The position numbers and the translations under genes were made by a program. A DNA stretch of 64,000 bases, taken from NCBI RefSeq assembly GCF_043195125.1, contig NZ_JBAFWR010000008.1. One strand, given 5' to 3'. Source of the DNA: NCEH01 sp043195125 (GTDB taxonomy: Bacteria; Pseudomonadota; Alphaproteobacteria; Rhizobiales; Xanthobacteraceae). This document shows positions 8,361 through 17,684 of the stretch, piece by piece; positions within the stretch are counted from its first letter, which is position 1, and each line of letters opens with the position of its first letter. The notes below the pieces were generated by a model. The model was not told the origin of the DNA. It saw nothing but the letters and a program-made list of their open reading frames with translations, and searched no databases.

Positions 8361-9236
8361 TCACGCGGCGGCGAACAGCGGCCGCTCGCGCTGCAATTCC
8401 TCGCGCATCACCTCCCGCGCCAGAACCAGCGCGGGGGACAGGCTCTCGGCCCGTCCGTAGAGCGCAAAATCCACGCACGGCAGCACCGCGGTGCCGAGAC
8501 CCGTCACCGTCACGATATCGGCCCGCCGCGCGCGGGCCGTACGCACCGTCACCCCGATCCCCGCGCCGACTGCGGCCAGCAGCCCCGGCAGGCTCGGGCT
8601 GGTGAAGGCGATGCGGAATGCCCGCCCCGCCGCATTGAGGGCGGAAATCGCCGCATCCCGGAACACGCACGGCGCCTCGAACACCAGCAGCGGCACCGGT
8701 GCATCCGCGGCAAGGCGCAGGTCGCGCGCGCCGAGCCATTCCATGGGTTCGCGCGCCAGGTCCAAGGCGGGAAGATCGCTTTCACCGCGAAACCCCGCGG
8801 CAAGGTCGAGAGTGCCTGCCTTCAGGCCCGCCATCAGGCGCCCGGTGGAGGCCACCTGCACCGTCAGCGGCGCGCCAGGCAGCACGGCGGACACGCGCTC
8901 CAGAATGCGCTGCAACGCCCCTTCCCCCACGTCCTGAACGAAGCCGAGACGCACCGGCTCGGACCCCGCGCCGGCGGCATGATGGCCGAGCACGCGGTCG
9001 TTGAGATCGAGCAGCGCGCGGGCATCGTCGAGGAAGGCGGCACCGCGCGCCGTGAGCGCGACGCCCCGCCCGCGCCGCTCCAGCAAGGCGAAGCCCAGCG
9101 TGTCCGACAGCCGGTCCATCTGGAGGCTCACGGCCGATTGCGACCGCCCGACCCGCGCGCTTGCGGCCGAGACCGAGCCGAGAGTGGCGACGGCAACGAA
9201 GCTGCGGAGAAGATCGAGATCGAGATTGCGGCTCAT
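8361..9236 (-). CDS. LysR-family transcriptional regulator
   Basis: The 291-residue protein has the LysR winged helix-turn-helix at residues 6-65 (LRSFVAVATLGSVSAASARVG, SQSAVSLQMDRLSDTLG) and a type 2 periplasmic-binding effector domain to the C-terminus. It is divergent from a tautomerase gene, with a 98-bp AT-rich intergenic region carrying a clean dyad, so it most likely controls that gene and itself. The effector cannot be predicted. Confidence 0.88.
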   Translation of the reverse strand: MSRNLDLDLLRSFVAVATLGSVSAASARVGRSQSAVSLQMDRLSDTLGFALLERRGRGVALTARGAAFLDDARALLDLNDRVLGHHAAGAGSEPVRLGFVQDVGEGALQRILERVSAVLPGAPLTVQVASTGRLMAGLKAGTLDLAAGFRGESDLPALDLAREPMEWLGARDLRLAADAPVPLLVFEAPCVFRDAAISALNAAGRAFRIAFTSPSLPGLLAAVGAGIGVTVRTARARRADIVTVTGLGTAVLPCVDFALYGRAESLSPALVLAREVMREELQRERPLFAAA

Positions 9237-9256
9237 ATTATGAGAATATCGAAATC

Positions 9257-9276
9257 ATTGATCCCGATAAATCAAT
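9257..9276. promoter_or_regulatory. Putative LysR operator between regulator and tautomerase gene
   Basis: A perfect 6-bp inverted repeat, ATTGAT-N8-ATCAAT, lies in the middle of the AT-rich divergent promoter region (9237-9334). The T-N11-A type geometry is that of LysR regulator sites. Confidence 0.55.
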
Positions 9277-9334
9277 TTTTCATCAAATGATGTGCGGCGC
9301 TACGGTTATCTCATCCCACACGGAGACCTGACCG

Positions 9335-9742
9335 ATGCCCATTCTGCAAGCGAAGCTCTCTGGCCAGAGCGATGCCGCTATTGCCGCCACCGCCGCCGGA
9401 ACCCTTTCGGCCCTCACCGCCAAAATCCTGCGCAAGGACCCAGCTCTTACCTCGGTGGCGGTGGATTTCCTCGATGCCGGCTTGTGGTTTGTCGGCGGGC
9501 GAAGCTTGGCCGACGCCGGCCTCGCCAGCTTCTGGCTGGACATAGCGGTGGTGGATGGCACCAACACCAAGGACGAGAAAGCGGCCTATATCGCCGCCGT
9601 GTTCGCCGCCATGGGCGACCTGCTCGGCCCCCTGCACCCGGAAAGCTATATCCTGGTGCGCGAGGTGAAGGCGGACGCCTATGGCTATGGCGGGCGCACC
9701 CAGGAAAGCCGCTATGTGGAGAAAACCCTAAAGGCGGCCTAG
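9335..9742 (+). CDS. Tautomerase/MIF-superfamily protein
   Basis: The 135-residue protein begins Met-Pro, and the exposed Pro1 is the catalytic base of the tautomerase superfamily (4-oxalocrotonate tautomerase, MSAD, MIF). The length and the YILVREVKADAYGYGGRTQESR segment near the C-terminus fit a single-chain, roughly 130-residue member. Family members act on enol or halogenated acids; the substrate is unknown. GGAG lies 8 nt upstream of the ATG. The divergent LysR gene is its likely regulator. Confidence 0.7.
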   Translation: MPILQAKLSGQSDAAIAATAAGTLSALTAKILRKDPALTSVAVDFLDAGLWFVGGRSLADAGLASFWLDIAVVDGTNTKDEKAAYIAAVFAAMGDLLGPLHPESYILVREVKADAYGYGGRTQESRYVEKTLKAA

Positions 9743-9743
9743 G

Positions 9744-9760
9744 CGCCCCTGCGCGGGGCG
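9744..9760. terminator. Short hairpin between convergent genes
   Basis: A 6-bp stem CGCCCC / GGGGCG with a 5-nt loop lies in the 25-bp gap between the tautomerase and uup stop codons. It is not followed by a T-run, so activity is uncertain. Confidence 0.35.
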
Positions 9761-9767
9761 GGAAGGC

Positions 9768-11591
9768 TCAGCCTTCGATTTCCTCGCGCAGGATTTCCAG
9801 CCGCAGCCATTCTTCTTCCGCGGCGTCCAATTCCTTCTGCACCTTGGCGAGCGCAGCCGAGGTGCGCTCGAACGAGCCGGGATCGCGCTCGTACAGCACC
9901 GGGTCGGACAGGACGGCGCCCAGCTTGTCGGCCTCGTTGCGCAGCTTGTCCAAGGTCTTGGGCAAGGTCTGGAGCGCATGCTTCTCGTGGAAGGTCAGGC
10001 GCCGCTTCTTGCCCTCGTCGGCAGCGGCGCCGGCCTTGGGAGCAACTTTTCCCCCCGTCTTCGCGGGCGCGCTCTCGCCGCGCTTTTCCTTCGCCTGCAC
10101 GCCGTGGCCGCGCTGGTTCACCATGTCGGCATAGCCGCCGGCATATTCGGTGAACACGCCCGCCCCTTCCGCCGCGATCACGCTAGTGACGGTACGGTCC
10201 AGGAAGTCACGATCATGGCTGACCAGGATCACAGTGCCGGGATAATCCGCCACCATTTCCTGCAACAGGTCGAGAGTTTCCAGATCGAGATCGTTGGTCG
10301 GCTCGTCCAGGATCAGCATGTTGGACGGAAGAGCCAGCGCCCGCGCCAGCATGAGCCGCCCCCGCTCGCCGCCCGACAGCACGGACAAAGGCGAGTTCGC
10401 CTGGTCCGGGGTAAACAGGAAGTCCTTGAGATACCCCATCACATGCTTGGGCACGCCGCCGACCATCACCTGGTCGCTGCCGCCGCCGGTGAGGGCGTCG
10501 CGCAAGGTGGTGTTGGGGTCGAGCGCCGCACGCTTCTGGTCGAGCGACGCGATTTCCAAATTCGCCCCGAGGCGCACCGTGCCGCTGTCCGGGGCGAGTT
10601 CTCCGGTCAGCATCTTCAGCAGGGTGGTCTTGCCGGCGCCGTTCGGGCCGACGATGCCGATCCGGTCGCCGCGCACGATGCGGGTGGAGAAATCCGTGAC
10701 GATGGGGGCGCCGTCGTAGGATTTGGAGATGCCCTTGGCTTCGATCACCAGCTTGCCGGAGGTTTCCGCCTCGGTGACCGTGATCTTCACATTGCCCTGG
10801 GCGCGGCGCTCCTCGCGTCGGTCGGTACGCATGGACTGCAGCAGGCCGAGGCGCCGCACATTGCGCTTGCGGCGGGCGGTGACGCCATAGCGCAGCCAGT
10901 CCTGCTCGGCGACGATCTTGCGGTCGAGCTTGTGGCGGTCGGTCTCTTCCTGCTCCAGCACCTGGTCGCGCCAGGCCTCGAAGCTGGCGAAGCCCTGGTC
11001 CAGCCGGCGGGTCGTGCCTCGGTCCAGCCAAATGGTGGCGCGCGACAGATTTTGCAGGAACCGCCGGTCATGGCTGATGACCACGAGCGCGGAGCGCAGC
11101 GACTTCAGTTCGCTTTCCAGCCATTCGATGGCGGGCAGATCCAGATGGTTGGTGGGCTCGTCCAGCAGCAGCACGTCCGGCTCGGGCGCGATCACGCGCG
11201 CCAGAGCGGCCCGGCGCGCTTCGCCGCCGGAGAGGTGGGCCGGGTCCTCGCTTCCCGTTAGGCCGAGCTGGTCCAGCAGATACTGGGCCCGATACTCCTG
11301 GTCGCCCGGCCCGAGGCCGGCTTCCACATAGGCGAGCGTCGTCGCAAAGCCGGAAAAGTCCGGCTCCTGCGGCAGATAGCGGACGGTGGCGCCCGGCTGG
11401 AAGAAGCGAACGGCGGCGTCGGCCTCGATCAGGCCCGCGGCCACCTTCAGCAGGGTGGATTTGCCCGACCCGTTGCGCCCGACGAGGCACAGCCTTTCGC
11501 CCGGCGACACGGAAATCTCCGCGCCGTCGAGCAAGGGGGTGGCGCCGAAGCGCAGATGGACGTCTTGAAGCGAAATCAGCGGTGGGGCCAT
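9768..11591 (-). CDS. uup: ABC-F family ATPase, Uup type
   Basis: The 607-residue soluble protein carries two ABC cassettes and no membrane domain. Cassette 1 has GRNGSGKST, signature LSGGE and VLLLDEPTNHLD; cassette 2 has GPNGAGKTT, LSGGE and LILDEPTNDLD. Both end in SHDR. A basic linker region lies between them (residues near 245-280). The C-terminal tail from about residue 520 is a charged coiled coil (KLRNEADKLG, AKVQKELDAAEEEW) typical of Uup, which binds DNA or ribosomes and limits precise transposon excision in E. coli. An ATG start at 11591 gives the usual N-terminus. Confidence 0.9.
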   Translation of the reverse strand: MAPPLISLQDVHLRFGATPLLDGAEISVSPGERLCLVGRNGSGKSTLLKVAAGLIEADAAVRFFQPGATVRYLPQEPDFSGFATTLAYVEAGLGPGDQEYRAQYLLDQLGLTGSEDPAHLSGGEARRAALARVIAPEPDVLLLDEPTNHLDLPAIEWLESELKSLRSALVVISHDRRFLQNLSRATIWLDRGTTRRLDQGFASFEAWRDQVLEQEETDRHKLDRKIVAEQDWLRYGVTARRKRNVRRLGLLQSMRTDRREERRAQGNVKITVTEAETSGKLVIEAKGISKSYDGAPIVTDFSTRIVRGDRIGIVGPNGAGKTTLLKMLTGELAPDSGTVRLGANLEIASLDQKRAALDPNTTLRDALTGGGSDQVMVGGVPKHVMGYLKDFLFTPDQANSPLSVLSGGERGRLMLARALALPSNMLILDEPTNDLDLETLDLLQEMVADYPGTVILVSHDRDFLDRTVTSVIAAEGAGVFTEYAGGYADMVNQRGHGVQAKEKRGESAPAKTGGKVAPKAGAAADEGKKRRLTFHEKHALQTLPKTLDKLRNEADKLGAVLSDPVLYERDPGSFERTSAALAKVQKELDAAEEEWLRLEILREEIEG

Positions 11592-11733
11592 GGCGTGGAC
11601 TTAGTGGGTTTTGCCGGCGGATGGAACCCATCCGCGCCCGCAAAGGCACCAAGACCCGCCATGGGCACAGCAAACCGCGCTTCCGGCCGGACGCTTGCGC
11701 GCGCCGCAGCCGGGACGTCTGCTTGATTTCAGC

Positions 11734-11913
11734 TTAGTGGACGGTCGCTTCGCCGCGCAGCCGGGCGATCTGATCCTTCAGCAGGAGCTTGCGACGCTTG
11801 AGTTCGACGACCCGCAACGGGTCGGTGGAGGCGTGATTGAGTTCACGTTCGATGGCCATCTGAAGGGCTGCGTGACGACGCTTCAGCTCTTCGAGGTGCG
11901 ACTGGACGGACAT
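11734..11913 (-). CDS. DUF465 (YdcH-like) small protein
   Basis: This 59-residue, highly charged helical protein (SHLEELKRRHAALQMAIERE, KRRKLLLKDQIARL) belongs to the DUF465/YdcH family, whose function is unknown. Start ATG 11913 is preceded by GGGAGA. It is transcribed away from a second DUF465 gene at 12080, with 166 bp between the starts, and the two proteins share the KRRKLLLKDQI / KKRKLQLKDRI motif. The pair probably arose by duplication. Confidence 0.82.
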   Translation of the reverse strand: MSVQSHLEELKRRHAALQMAIERELNHASTDPLRVVELKRRKLLLKDQIARLRGEATVH

Positions 11914-12079
11914 GCTTTTCGTCTCCCTGTCTGCAACGAACGATAGTCTGTCATGGAGGCGGCAAAGAGTCCAAGGGCTATTTTTACGCGCCTTCCAGCC
12001 TGCGGCGCCGTGCGGCTTGCGGCTTGGGGAGGCGGTGCGGTATGCGAGATAAGGCAGCTCGGACCGCGACGGATATGGC

Positions 12080-12286
12080 ATGACCAGTGACGAGGAACGG
12101 GAGCTGAAATTGCTGCTGGAGCGCCTGCGGCAGGAGCATCGGGACCTGGATGCCGCCATCGACGCGCTCACCGCGGTGACCGGCTCGGATATTCTGCAAA
12201 TCCAACGGCTGAAGAAGCGCAAGCTCCAGTTGAAAGACAGAATTTCCCACCTGGAAGACGAGCTTTTCCCGGACATCATCGCGTAA
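12080..12286 (+). CDS. DUF465 (YdcH-like) small protein, second copy
   Basis: The 68-residue helical protein (LLLERLRQEHRDLDAAIDAL, RLKKRKLQLKDRISHLEDEL) is a second DUF465/YdcH member, divergent from the one ending at 11734. It is predicted to form a helical hairpin; no function is known. A hairpin terminator follows directly. Confidence 0.82.
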   Translation: MTSDEERELKLLLERLRQEHRDLDAAIDALTAVTGSDILQIQRLKKRKLQLKDRISHLEDELFPDIIA

Positions 12287-12289
12287 AAA

Positions 12290-12314
12290 AGCCCTCCGGA
12301 CAAACCGGAGGGCT
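12290..12314 (-). terminator. Terminator for the peroxiredoxin gene, shared with the DUF465 gene
   Basis: A perfect 10-bp stem AGCCCTCCGG / CCGGAGGGCT with loop ACAAA has a six-base A run on its left side, which reads as a U-run on the minus strand. It therefore best terminates the minus-strand peroxiredoxin gene and may act weakly in the other direction. Confidence 0.8.
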
Positions 12315-12343
12315 CCATTCATCTTGATCGGTGAAGCAAAAGC

Positions 12344-12829
12344 TCAGATTTGGCCCAGCATGACCTGCGCCGAGGAGACGTCGGCCTTGGAGGGAACGTC
12401 CTCCACATTGAGCGACTTCACGACGCCGTCCTCCACCAGCATGGAATAACGCTTGGAGCGTACGCCAAGGCCGGCCATGGAACCGTCGAAGGTCAAATCA
12501 AGCGCCCGCGAGAATTCGCCGTTGCCATCAGAGAGGAATACGATCTTCCCATCAGCGCCGGAGGCTTTTTCCCACGCGCCCATGACGAACGGATCGTTTA
12601 CGGACACCACGGCGATGGTATCAACGCCCTTCGCCTTGATCTCATCCGCGCGCGAAACATAGCCCGGAAGATGATTCTTGTGGCAGGTGGGCGTGAAAGC
12701 GCCGGGGACGGCGAAAAGAACGACGCGCTTGCCCTTGAAGACATCGTCGGTCGTCTTGGGAACCGGGCCGTCTTCCGTGGAAACGCGGAAGGTCGCCGCG
12801 GGCAGGGTATCGCCGATTTGGATTGCCAT
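12344..12829 (-). CDS. Peroxiredoxin, Prx5 type
   Basis: The 161-residue protein reduces peroxides. The peroxidatic cysteine C49 lies in the family motif PGAFTPTCHKNHLPGY. No second cysteine is present, so this is a 1-Cys Prx5-type enzyme likely resolved by glutathione or glutaredoxin. The downstream R127 region (LGVRSKRYSMLVEDG) is also typical. ATG 12829 is the family start; the same frame is open far upstream without meaning. It is about 98 nt downstream of the DsbD-domain gene on the same strand. Confidence 0.93.
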   Translation of the reverse strand: MAIQIGDTLPAATFRVSTEDGPVPKTTDDVFKGKRVVLFAVPGAFTPTCHKNHLPGYVSRADEIKAKGVDTIAVVSVNDPFVMGAWEKASGADGKIVFLSDGNGEFSRALDLTFDGSMAGLGVRSKRYSMLVEDGVVKSLNVEDVPSKADVSSAQVMLGQI

Positions 12830-12927
12830 TGGTGGTTTCTCCGCAGACTTATCGGCGCTCTTCGGCCGAATGCGGCGCAGAATAGGGGGATTTCCGCGCG
12901 ATGAAAGTCGCGATCTCCGTCCCGCCG

Positions 12928-13815
12928 TCATTTCCCCTTGAGCGGCACCGTTGCCTCCACCGATTTGTCGGAATCCACCAGCGTGAGGCGCACCTGCTTG
13001 CCCTGCCATGTCTCCCCGGAAGGCAGGCCGTCGAGTTCCAGGGTGAAGCGGGCTTCCCCGTTCGGACCGAAGGTGCGGCTGGGCAGGGGGAGCGCCCATG
13101 TATTGTCGGGGCCTTCCACGAACAGGTCGGCCTTCTCGGAAGACACGGTCGCGGTCACCACCAGTAACGGCGCCGGCGCACGGGCGTTGCCCGGATTGGC
13201 CTCGGCGGGCGATGCTTCCTGGGCGATGACCTCGGCCGAGAGCAGCGCCGGCGCAGGGCCTGCGCCCAGGGCGACAGGAGCCGGCACCCGCGCGCGCGCC
13301 GCGGCAAGAGCCGCATTGGGGCCATCGCCGGCGGCGGGAATATCCAGGCTGGCCTCGGCATGCACCGGCACGCACAAGGCTTCGCACACGGCGAAATCCA
13401 GCGACAGGTCGAGACGCGCCGAGCGGCCCGGTTCCGCGAGCCGCACCCGTAGTGGCAGCAGCACGCTGCCGCCCTTGTAGCCGATGGAGAAACCGCTCGC
13501 GCCATCGGAGAAGCGCTTGGGCGCGGGGAAAGCGACATCCACCCGCGCCACGTTGCGTGAGCCGCTCCAGTCGAACCGGGGGGGCACGCCGCTGTCGCCG
13601 GGATACCGCCAATAGGTCTTCCAGCCCGGCGCGAGGCGGATCTCGATGCCGGCTTCCACCACGCCATCCGTCACCGCGCCGGAAATCAGGCGCATGTCGG
13701 CATTCTGCGCACTGCTCCACGGGGTTTCGGCCGCTGCCAGCGGCGCCGGCGGCGCGAGGAGGGCCAGGGAGAGGGCCGGTGCCAGCACCAGCAGGGGAAG
13801 ACGAGGAAACATCAT
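12928..13815 (-). CDS. Exported DsbD N-terminal-domain protein
   Basis: The 295-residue protein has a signal peptide (LLVLAPALSLALLAPP...AAAE) and a domain like the periplasmic N-terminal redox domain of DsbD/ScsB: WKTYWRYPGDSGVPPRFDWSG, FPAPKRF, GYKGGSVLLPL. A redox-like cysteine pair C-E-A-L-C lies in DFAVCEALCVP near residue 145. No membrane or thioredoxin domain of full DsbD is attached. It probably takes part in periplasmic thiol exchange, perhaps with the neighbouring peroxiredoxin, but that is inference. Two adjacent ATG codons (13815, 13812) are possible starts. Confidence 0.8.
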   Translation of the reverse strand: MMFPRLPLLVLAPALSLALLAPPAPLAAAETPWSSAQNADMRLISGAVTDGVVEAGIEIRLAPGWKTYWRYPGDSGVPPRFDWSGSRNVARVDVAFPAPKRFSDGASGFSIGYKGGSVLLPLRVRLAEPGRSARLDLSLDFAVCEALCVPVHAEASLDIPAAGDGPNAALAAARARVPAPVALGAGPAPALLSAEVIAQEASPAEANPGNARAPAPLLVVTATVSSEKADLFVEGPDNTWALPLPSRTFGPNGEARFTLELDGLPSGETWQGKQVRLTLVDSDKSVEATVPLKGK

Positions 13816-13970
13816 GCCGTGCGCCTACAGCCTCCCGCCCGCAAGCGCAAAGGGGCGGCGCGCACTTTCATGTGACGGCACAACGATGTGACCTCTGATT
13901 GCGCCAATGTGGCAGCATCCATGGCCGGTTCACCGTTTTCAAATCCGGCAGGCCGGGTTAGGCTGTGGGG

Positions 13971-14588
13971 ATGATGGTCGATCGCAAGGCCTTTTCCCTC
14001 GGCGCCCCGCCGGATTTCCTCGACGGGCAGATGCTTATTGCCATGCCGTCCATGCAGGACGAGCGTTTCTCTCGCGCCCTCATCTATGTCTGTGCCCATT
14101 CCAACGAAGGGGCGATGGGCATCATCGTCAACCAGGCGGCCTCCCACATCAATTTCGCCGACCTCTTGGTGCAATTGGATGTGGTGCCGGAAGATGCCCG
14201 CATCCTGCTGCCGCGGCGCGCCGGGGCCGTCAAAGTGCTGCGCGGCGGCCCCGTGGAGACGGGGCGCGGCTTCGTGCTGCATTCGTCGGATTATTTCATC
14301 GAGAATTCCACCTTGCCCATCGACGGCGGCATCTGCCTGACGGCGACGCTGGACATCCTGAAAGCCATCGCCGGCGGCACCGGGCCGCATAGCGCGGTGC
14401 TGGCGCTCGGCTATGCCGGATGGGCGCCGGGACAGCTGGAGACGGAGATCCAGGCCAACGGCTGGCTGCATTGCCCCGCCGATCCGGACCTGATCTTCGG
14501 CGAAAGCATCGAGACAAAATACGATCTCGCCCTGCGCAAGCTCGGCATCGATCCCGGCATGCTCTCCAGCGACGCGGGCCACGCCTGA
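13971..14588 (+). CDS. YqgE/AlgH family protein
   Basis: The 205-residue protein belongs to the YqgE/AlgH (DUF179) family: FLDGQMLIAMPSMQDERFSR, GAMGIIVNQ, LRGGPVETGRGFVLHS and LGYAGWAPGQLETEI. Function is unknown; one homologue (AlgH) was linked to alginate regulation. GTG 13965, ATG 13971 and ATG 13974 are all possible starts, and none has a strong ribosome binding site. Confidence 0.9.
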   Translation: MMVDRKAFSLGAPPDFLDGQMLIAMPSMQDERFSRALIYVCAHSNEGAMGIIVNQAASHINFADLLVQLDVVPEDARILLPRRAGAVKVLRGGPVETGRGFVLHSSDYFIENSTLPIDGGICLTATLDILKAIAGGTGPHSAVLALGYAGWAPGQLETEIQANGWLHCPADPDLIFGESIETKYDLALRKLGIDPGMLSSDAGHA

Positions 14589-14649
14589 CGCGGGCATCCG
14601 GCGGCCCGGCGGGGCCACGGCTCCGGGGGGGCGCACGTGGCACGCCCTC

Positions 14650-17559
14650 CTATTCGGCAGCGGCGCGGCGGCGGCGGTCCTTGGGGGTAGAGGGCTCGAA
14701 CAGGGCGCGGCACTCCTCCGTGGTCAGCGGCTCGCCGAACAGGATGCCTTGCGCATATTCGCAGCCGAAGCGCGCCATCTCCGTGGCCTCGGCTTCCTTC
14801 TCCAGGCTTTCCGCCACCACTTCCATGCCGAGCTGATGGGCGAGGGCGACGATGGAGCCGACGATGATCGGCCGGGCCGCGCGCGCCGCGCCCTTGGCGC
14901 TGTCACGCACGAAGCGCTGGTCGATCTTGATGGTGTCGAACGGGAAGCGCTGGAGATAGGCGAGCGCCGACTGGCCGGTGCCGAAATCGTCCAGGCACAG
15001 GCCGGCGCCCAGTTCCCGGATGCGGGCCAGCATTACCGCCGCATATTCCGGGTTTTCCATCACCAGGCTCTCGGTGACCTCCAGCTTCAGCGAGCCGGGC
15101 GCCACCGCATTGCGGGCGAGGACGGCTTTCAGATCCTGGATCAGATCGTGCCGCAGCAATTGGCGGGACGAGACGTTCACGTGCATGAACAAAGGCGGGT
15201 CCACACGCACCAGGCGCTGCCATTGGCCGAGCTGGCGTGCCGCATGCTCCAGGGCGAACAGGCCAAGATCGAGGATCAGCCCGCTTTCCTCGGCCACGGG
15301 CAGGAAATCGGAGGCGGCCATTTCCCCCAAGGTGGGATGGCGCCAGCGCATGAAGGCCTCGAACCCGCCGATGGCCCGGTCGTGCATGCGCACGATGGGC
15401 TGGTAGCGCATGAAGATCTCGTTGCGCTCCAGCGCCTGCCGCAGCTCGTTTTCGAGCGAGACATGGTCGATCTTCTGCTGGCGCATGGCGGGACGGAACA
15501 CCTCGATACGGTCGCCGCCGATGCGCTTGGCATAATACATGGCGAGTTCCGCGTCCTTCAGCACCTCGCTGCGCTTGCTCTGCTCCTGGCCGGGCAGGAC
15601 GAGGCCGATGGAGGCGGTGATGAACACCTCCTTCTCGGCGAAGGTGATGGGCGCGCGCAGGGAACGGCGCATGGTGTCGGCGAAGGTGGTGATGCGCTCG
15701 GGATCACGCTCGGACATCAGGATCATGCCGAACTGATCGCCGGAAATGCGCGCCAAGGTATCCTGCGGCTTCAGCAGCCGCATGAGGCGGCGGGCGACCG
15801 TGAGCAGGATCGAATCCCCCACCCCCATGCCGACCGAGACGTTCACCTGCCGGAAGCGGTCGAGATCGATGACCATCACGGTCGGCTTCAGGCTCTCGTC
15901 CATCTTGGCGAAAGTGAGCGCCTGGTCCAGCCGGTCGAGGAACAGTTCGCGATTGGGCAGGCCGGTAAGATTGTCGCGCACCGCGTCGTGCAGCAGGCGC
16001 TCGGCGGCGATGCGCTCGCCCGTGACGTCAATGAGCGTGCCGATGCAGCGCACCACCTCACCGTCCGCCCCCACCACCGGGCGGGCGCGCAGGTTGAAGG
16101 TCATGTAATGGCCGTCGATGGCGCGCAGGCGGAAATCCTGGTCGATGCGACCGCGGCGCTGCTCGATGATGCCGTCGAGGGTGGCGCGGAAACGGTCGCG
16201 ATCTGCGGGGTGAAGCACCTCCAGCCAGCCGGCCGCCTCGGTCTCCAGCGAACGGCGCTTCAGGCCCAGCGCCTCCTCCGCCTCGGGTGAGGTGTAGATG
16301 CGGTCGCTGTCCACATCCCAGTCCCAGACGATATAGCCGGAGCCCGCCAGCGCGAGCGCGCGCCGCTCCAGATCGGATGTCGAGCCCTGCACCGCGCCGA
16401 GGCCGGCGAAGGCGTGCTGCATCACCGTAAAGCCGATGAGCATGACGATCAGCACCAGGCCGCCGGACAGGGCCGGGGCGACGAGGTCGTTGGTGACGAG
16501 GCCGGCGACGGTCAGGCCCGCCATCACCACCCACACCACCAGCAGCAGCCAGGTGGGGATGATCAGCACCGCGCGGTCATAGCCGTGCTGGGACAGCCAG
16601 ATGACCACGCCGAGCCCGGCCACCGCCACTGCCAGCAGCGAGAGGCGGGCGATGCCCGCCGCCATGGGCGCGTCGGCCAGCGCCACAGCCACCAGCGCCG
16701 CCAGGAAGGCGAGCCATCCGGCGGCCACGTGCATGTAGCGCACGTGCCAGCGGTTGAGATTGAGATAGGCGAACAGGAACACCAACAAGGTGGCGGTGAG
16801 GATCGCCTCGCCCGCGGCGCGCCAGAATTGCTCGGCCACGGGCGAAAGCCCGAACACCTTGGACCAGAAGGAGAAATCAAGCCCGATATAACCGAGCACC
16901 GCCCACGCCAGCGCGGCGGCGGCGGGGAACATGACCGAGCCCTTGACCACGAACAGGATGGTCAGGAACAGCGCCAGCAGGCCGGCGATGCCGATCACGA
17001 TGCCATGGTACAAGGTGAAGCTGTTGACCTTGTCCTTATAGGCGTTGGGTTCCCACAGATAGAGCTGCGGCAGGTTCGGCCCGGCGAGCTCGGCGACGAA
17101 GGTGACCGTGGAGCCTGGATCCAGCGTGATGGTGAAGACATCCGCGTCGGGCGCCGCCTCGCGCTCCGGCTTGAAGCCCTGGCTGGGCGTCAGGGAGAGG
17201 ATGCGGCGATTGCCGAGATCGGGCCAGAATAGGCCCGAACCCACCATGCGATAAAACGGCGCGACGATCAGGCGGTCCACCTGCTCGTCGGTATTGTTGG
17301 CCAGCGCGAAAGTGACCCAATTGCCCTGCGGCCGGCCGTCGGTGGTGCGCACCTCAATGCGGCGCACGATGCCGTCGGCACCCGGCGCCGTGGACAATTG
17401 GATGCGGTCGTTGTCGGTGTGCTGGCGTTCGACGGCGGGCAGGAGGTCCGTGACCTTGGCATCGAGACGGACGGCGATGGTCTCGACGGCATGCGCCGCC
17501 GGCGCACCGAGCCCGAGAACCGCCAACAGTGCGATGCAAAAGACAATCGTAGAACGCAA
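14650..17559 (-). CDS. Membrane-bound GGDEF/EAL protein with 7TM sensor
   Basis: This roughly 969-residue c-di-GMP enzyme has, in order, a signal peptide, a periplasmic domain of about 200 residues, seven membrane helices (7TMR-DISM type), a PAS domain (IVWDWDVDSDRIYTSPE), a GGDEF domain and an EAL domain. The GGDEF active site reads SGDQF and is probably dead as a cyclase. The EAL domain keeps key acids and lysine (FEAFMRWRHP, NVSSRQL, LEVTES, LDDFGTG, IKID, AES, YAQG), so phosphodiesterase activity is likely, although EAL itself reads EAF. The start is taken as TTG 17559, with GGAGG 7 nt upstream and a signal peptide following; the open frame extends upstream into the next gene's antisense. 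Confidence 0.88.
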   Translation of the reverse strand: MRSTIVFCIALLAVLGLGAPAAHAVETIAVRLDAKVTDLLPAVERQHTDNDRIQLSTAPGADGIVRRIEVRTTDGRPQGNWVTFALANNTDEQVDRLIVAPFYRMVGSGLFWPDLGNRRILSLTPSQGFKPEREAAPDADVFTITLDPGSTVTFVAELAGPNLPQLYLWEPNAYKDKVNSFTLYHGIVIGIAGLLALFLTILFVVKGSVMFPAAAALAWAVLGYIGLDFSFWSKVFGLSPVAEQFWRAAGEAILTATLLVFLFAYLNLNRWHVRYMHVAAGWLAFLAALVAVALADAPMAAGIARLSLLAVAVAGLGVVIWLSQHGYDRAVLIIPTWLLLVVWVVMAGLTVAGLVTNDLVAPALSGGLVLIVMLIGFTVMQHAFAGLGAVQGSTSDLERRALALAGSGYIVWDWDVDSDRIYTSPEAEEALGLKRRSLETEAAGWLEVLHPADRDRFRATLDGIIEQRRGRIDQDFRLRAIDGHYMTFNLRARPVVGADGEVVRCIGTLIDVTGERIAAERLLHDAVRDNLTGLPNRELFLDRLDQALTFAKMDESLKPTVMVIDLDRFRQVNVSVGMGVGDSILLTVARRLMRLLKPQDTLARISGDQFGMILMSERDPERITTFADTMRRSLRAPITFAEKEVFITASIGLVLPGQEQSKRSEVLKDAELAMYYAKRIGGDRIEVFRPAMRQQKIDHVSLENELRQALERNEIFMRYQPIVRMHDRAIGGFEAFMRWRHPTLGEMAASDFLPVAEESGLILDLGLFALEHAARQLGQWQRLVRVDPPLFMHVNVSSRQLLRHDLIQDLKAVLARNAVAPGSLKLEVTESLVMENPEYAAVMLARIRELGAGLCLDDFGTGQSALAYLQRFPFDTIKIDQRFVRDSAKGAARAARPIIVGSIVALAHQLGMEVVAESLEKEAEATEMARFGCEYAQGILFGEPLTTEECRALFEPSTPKDRRRRAAAE

Positions 17560-17684
17560 CGGCAAACCTCCGCACCCGGCTATTCGCCAGGCCGAACGCG
17601 CATGACTAGCGCTCGGATGCGGCGCGAGCAAGGCATAGCCGACGCTATGCCTGTTGCGGCGCATCACCAACGGGCGCTGTCGGC

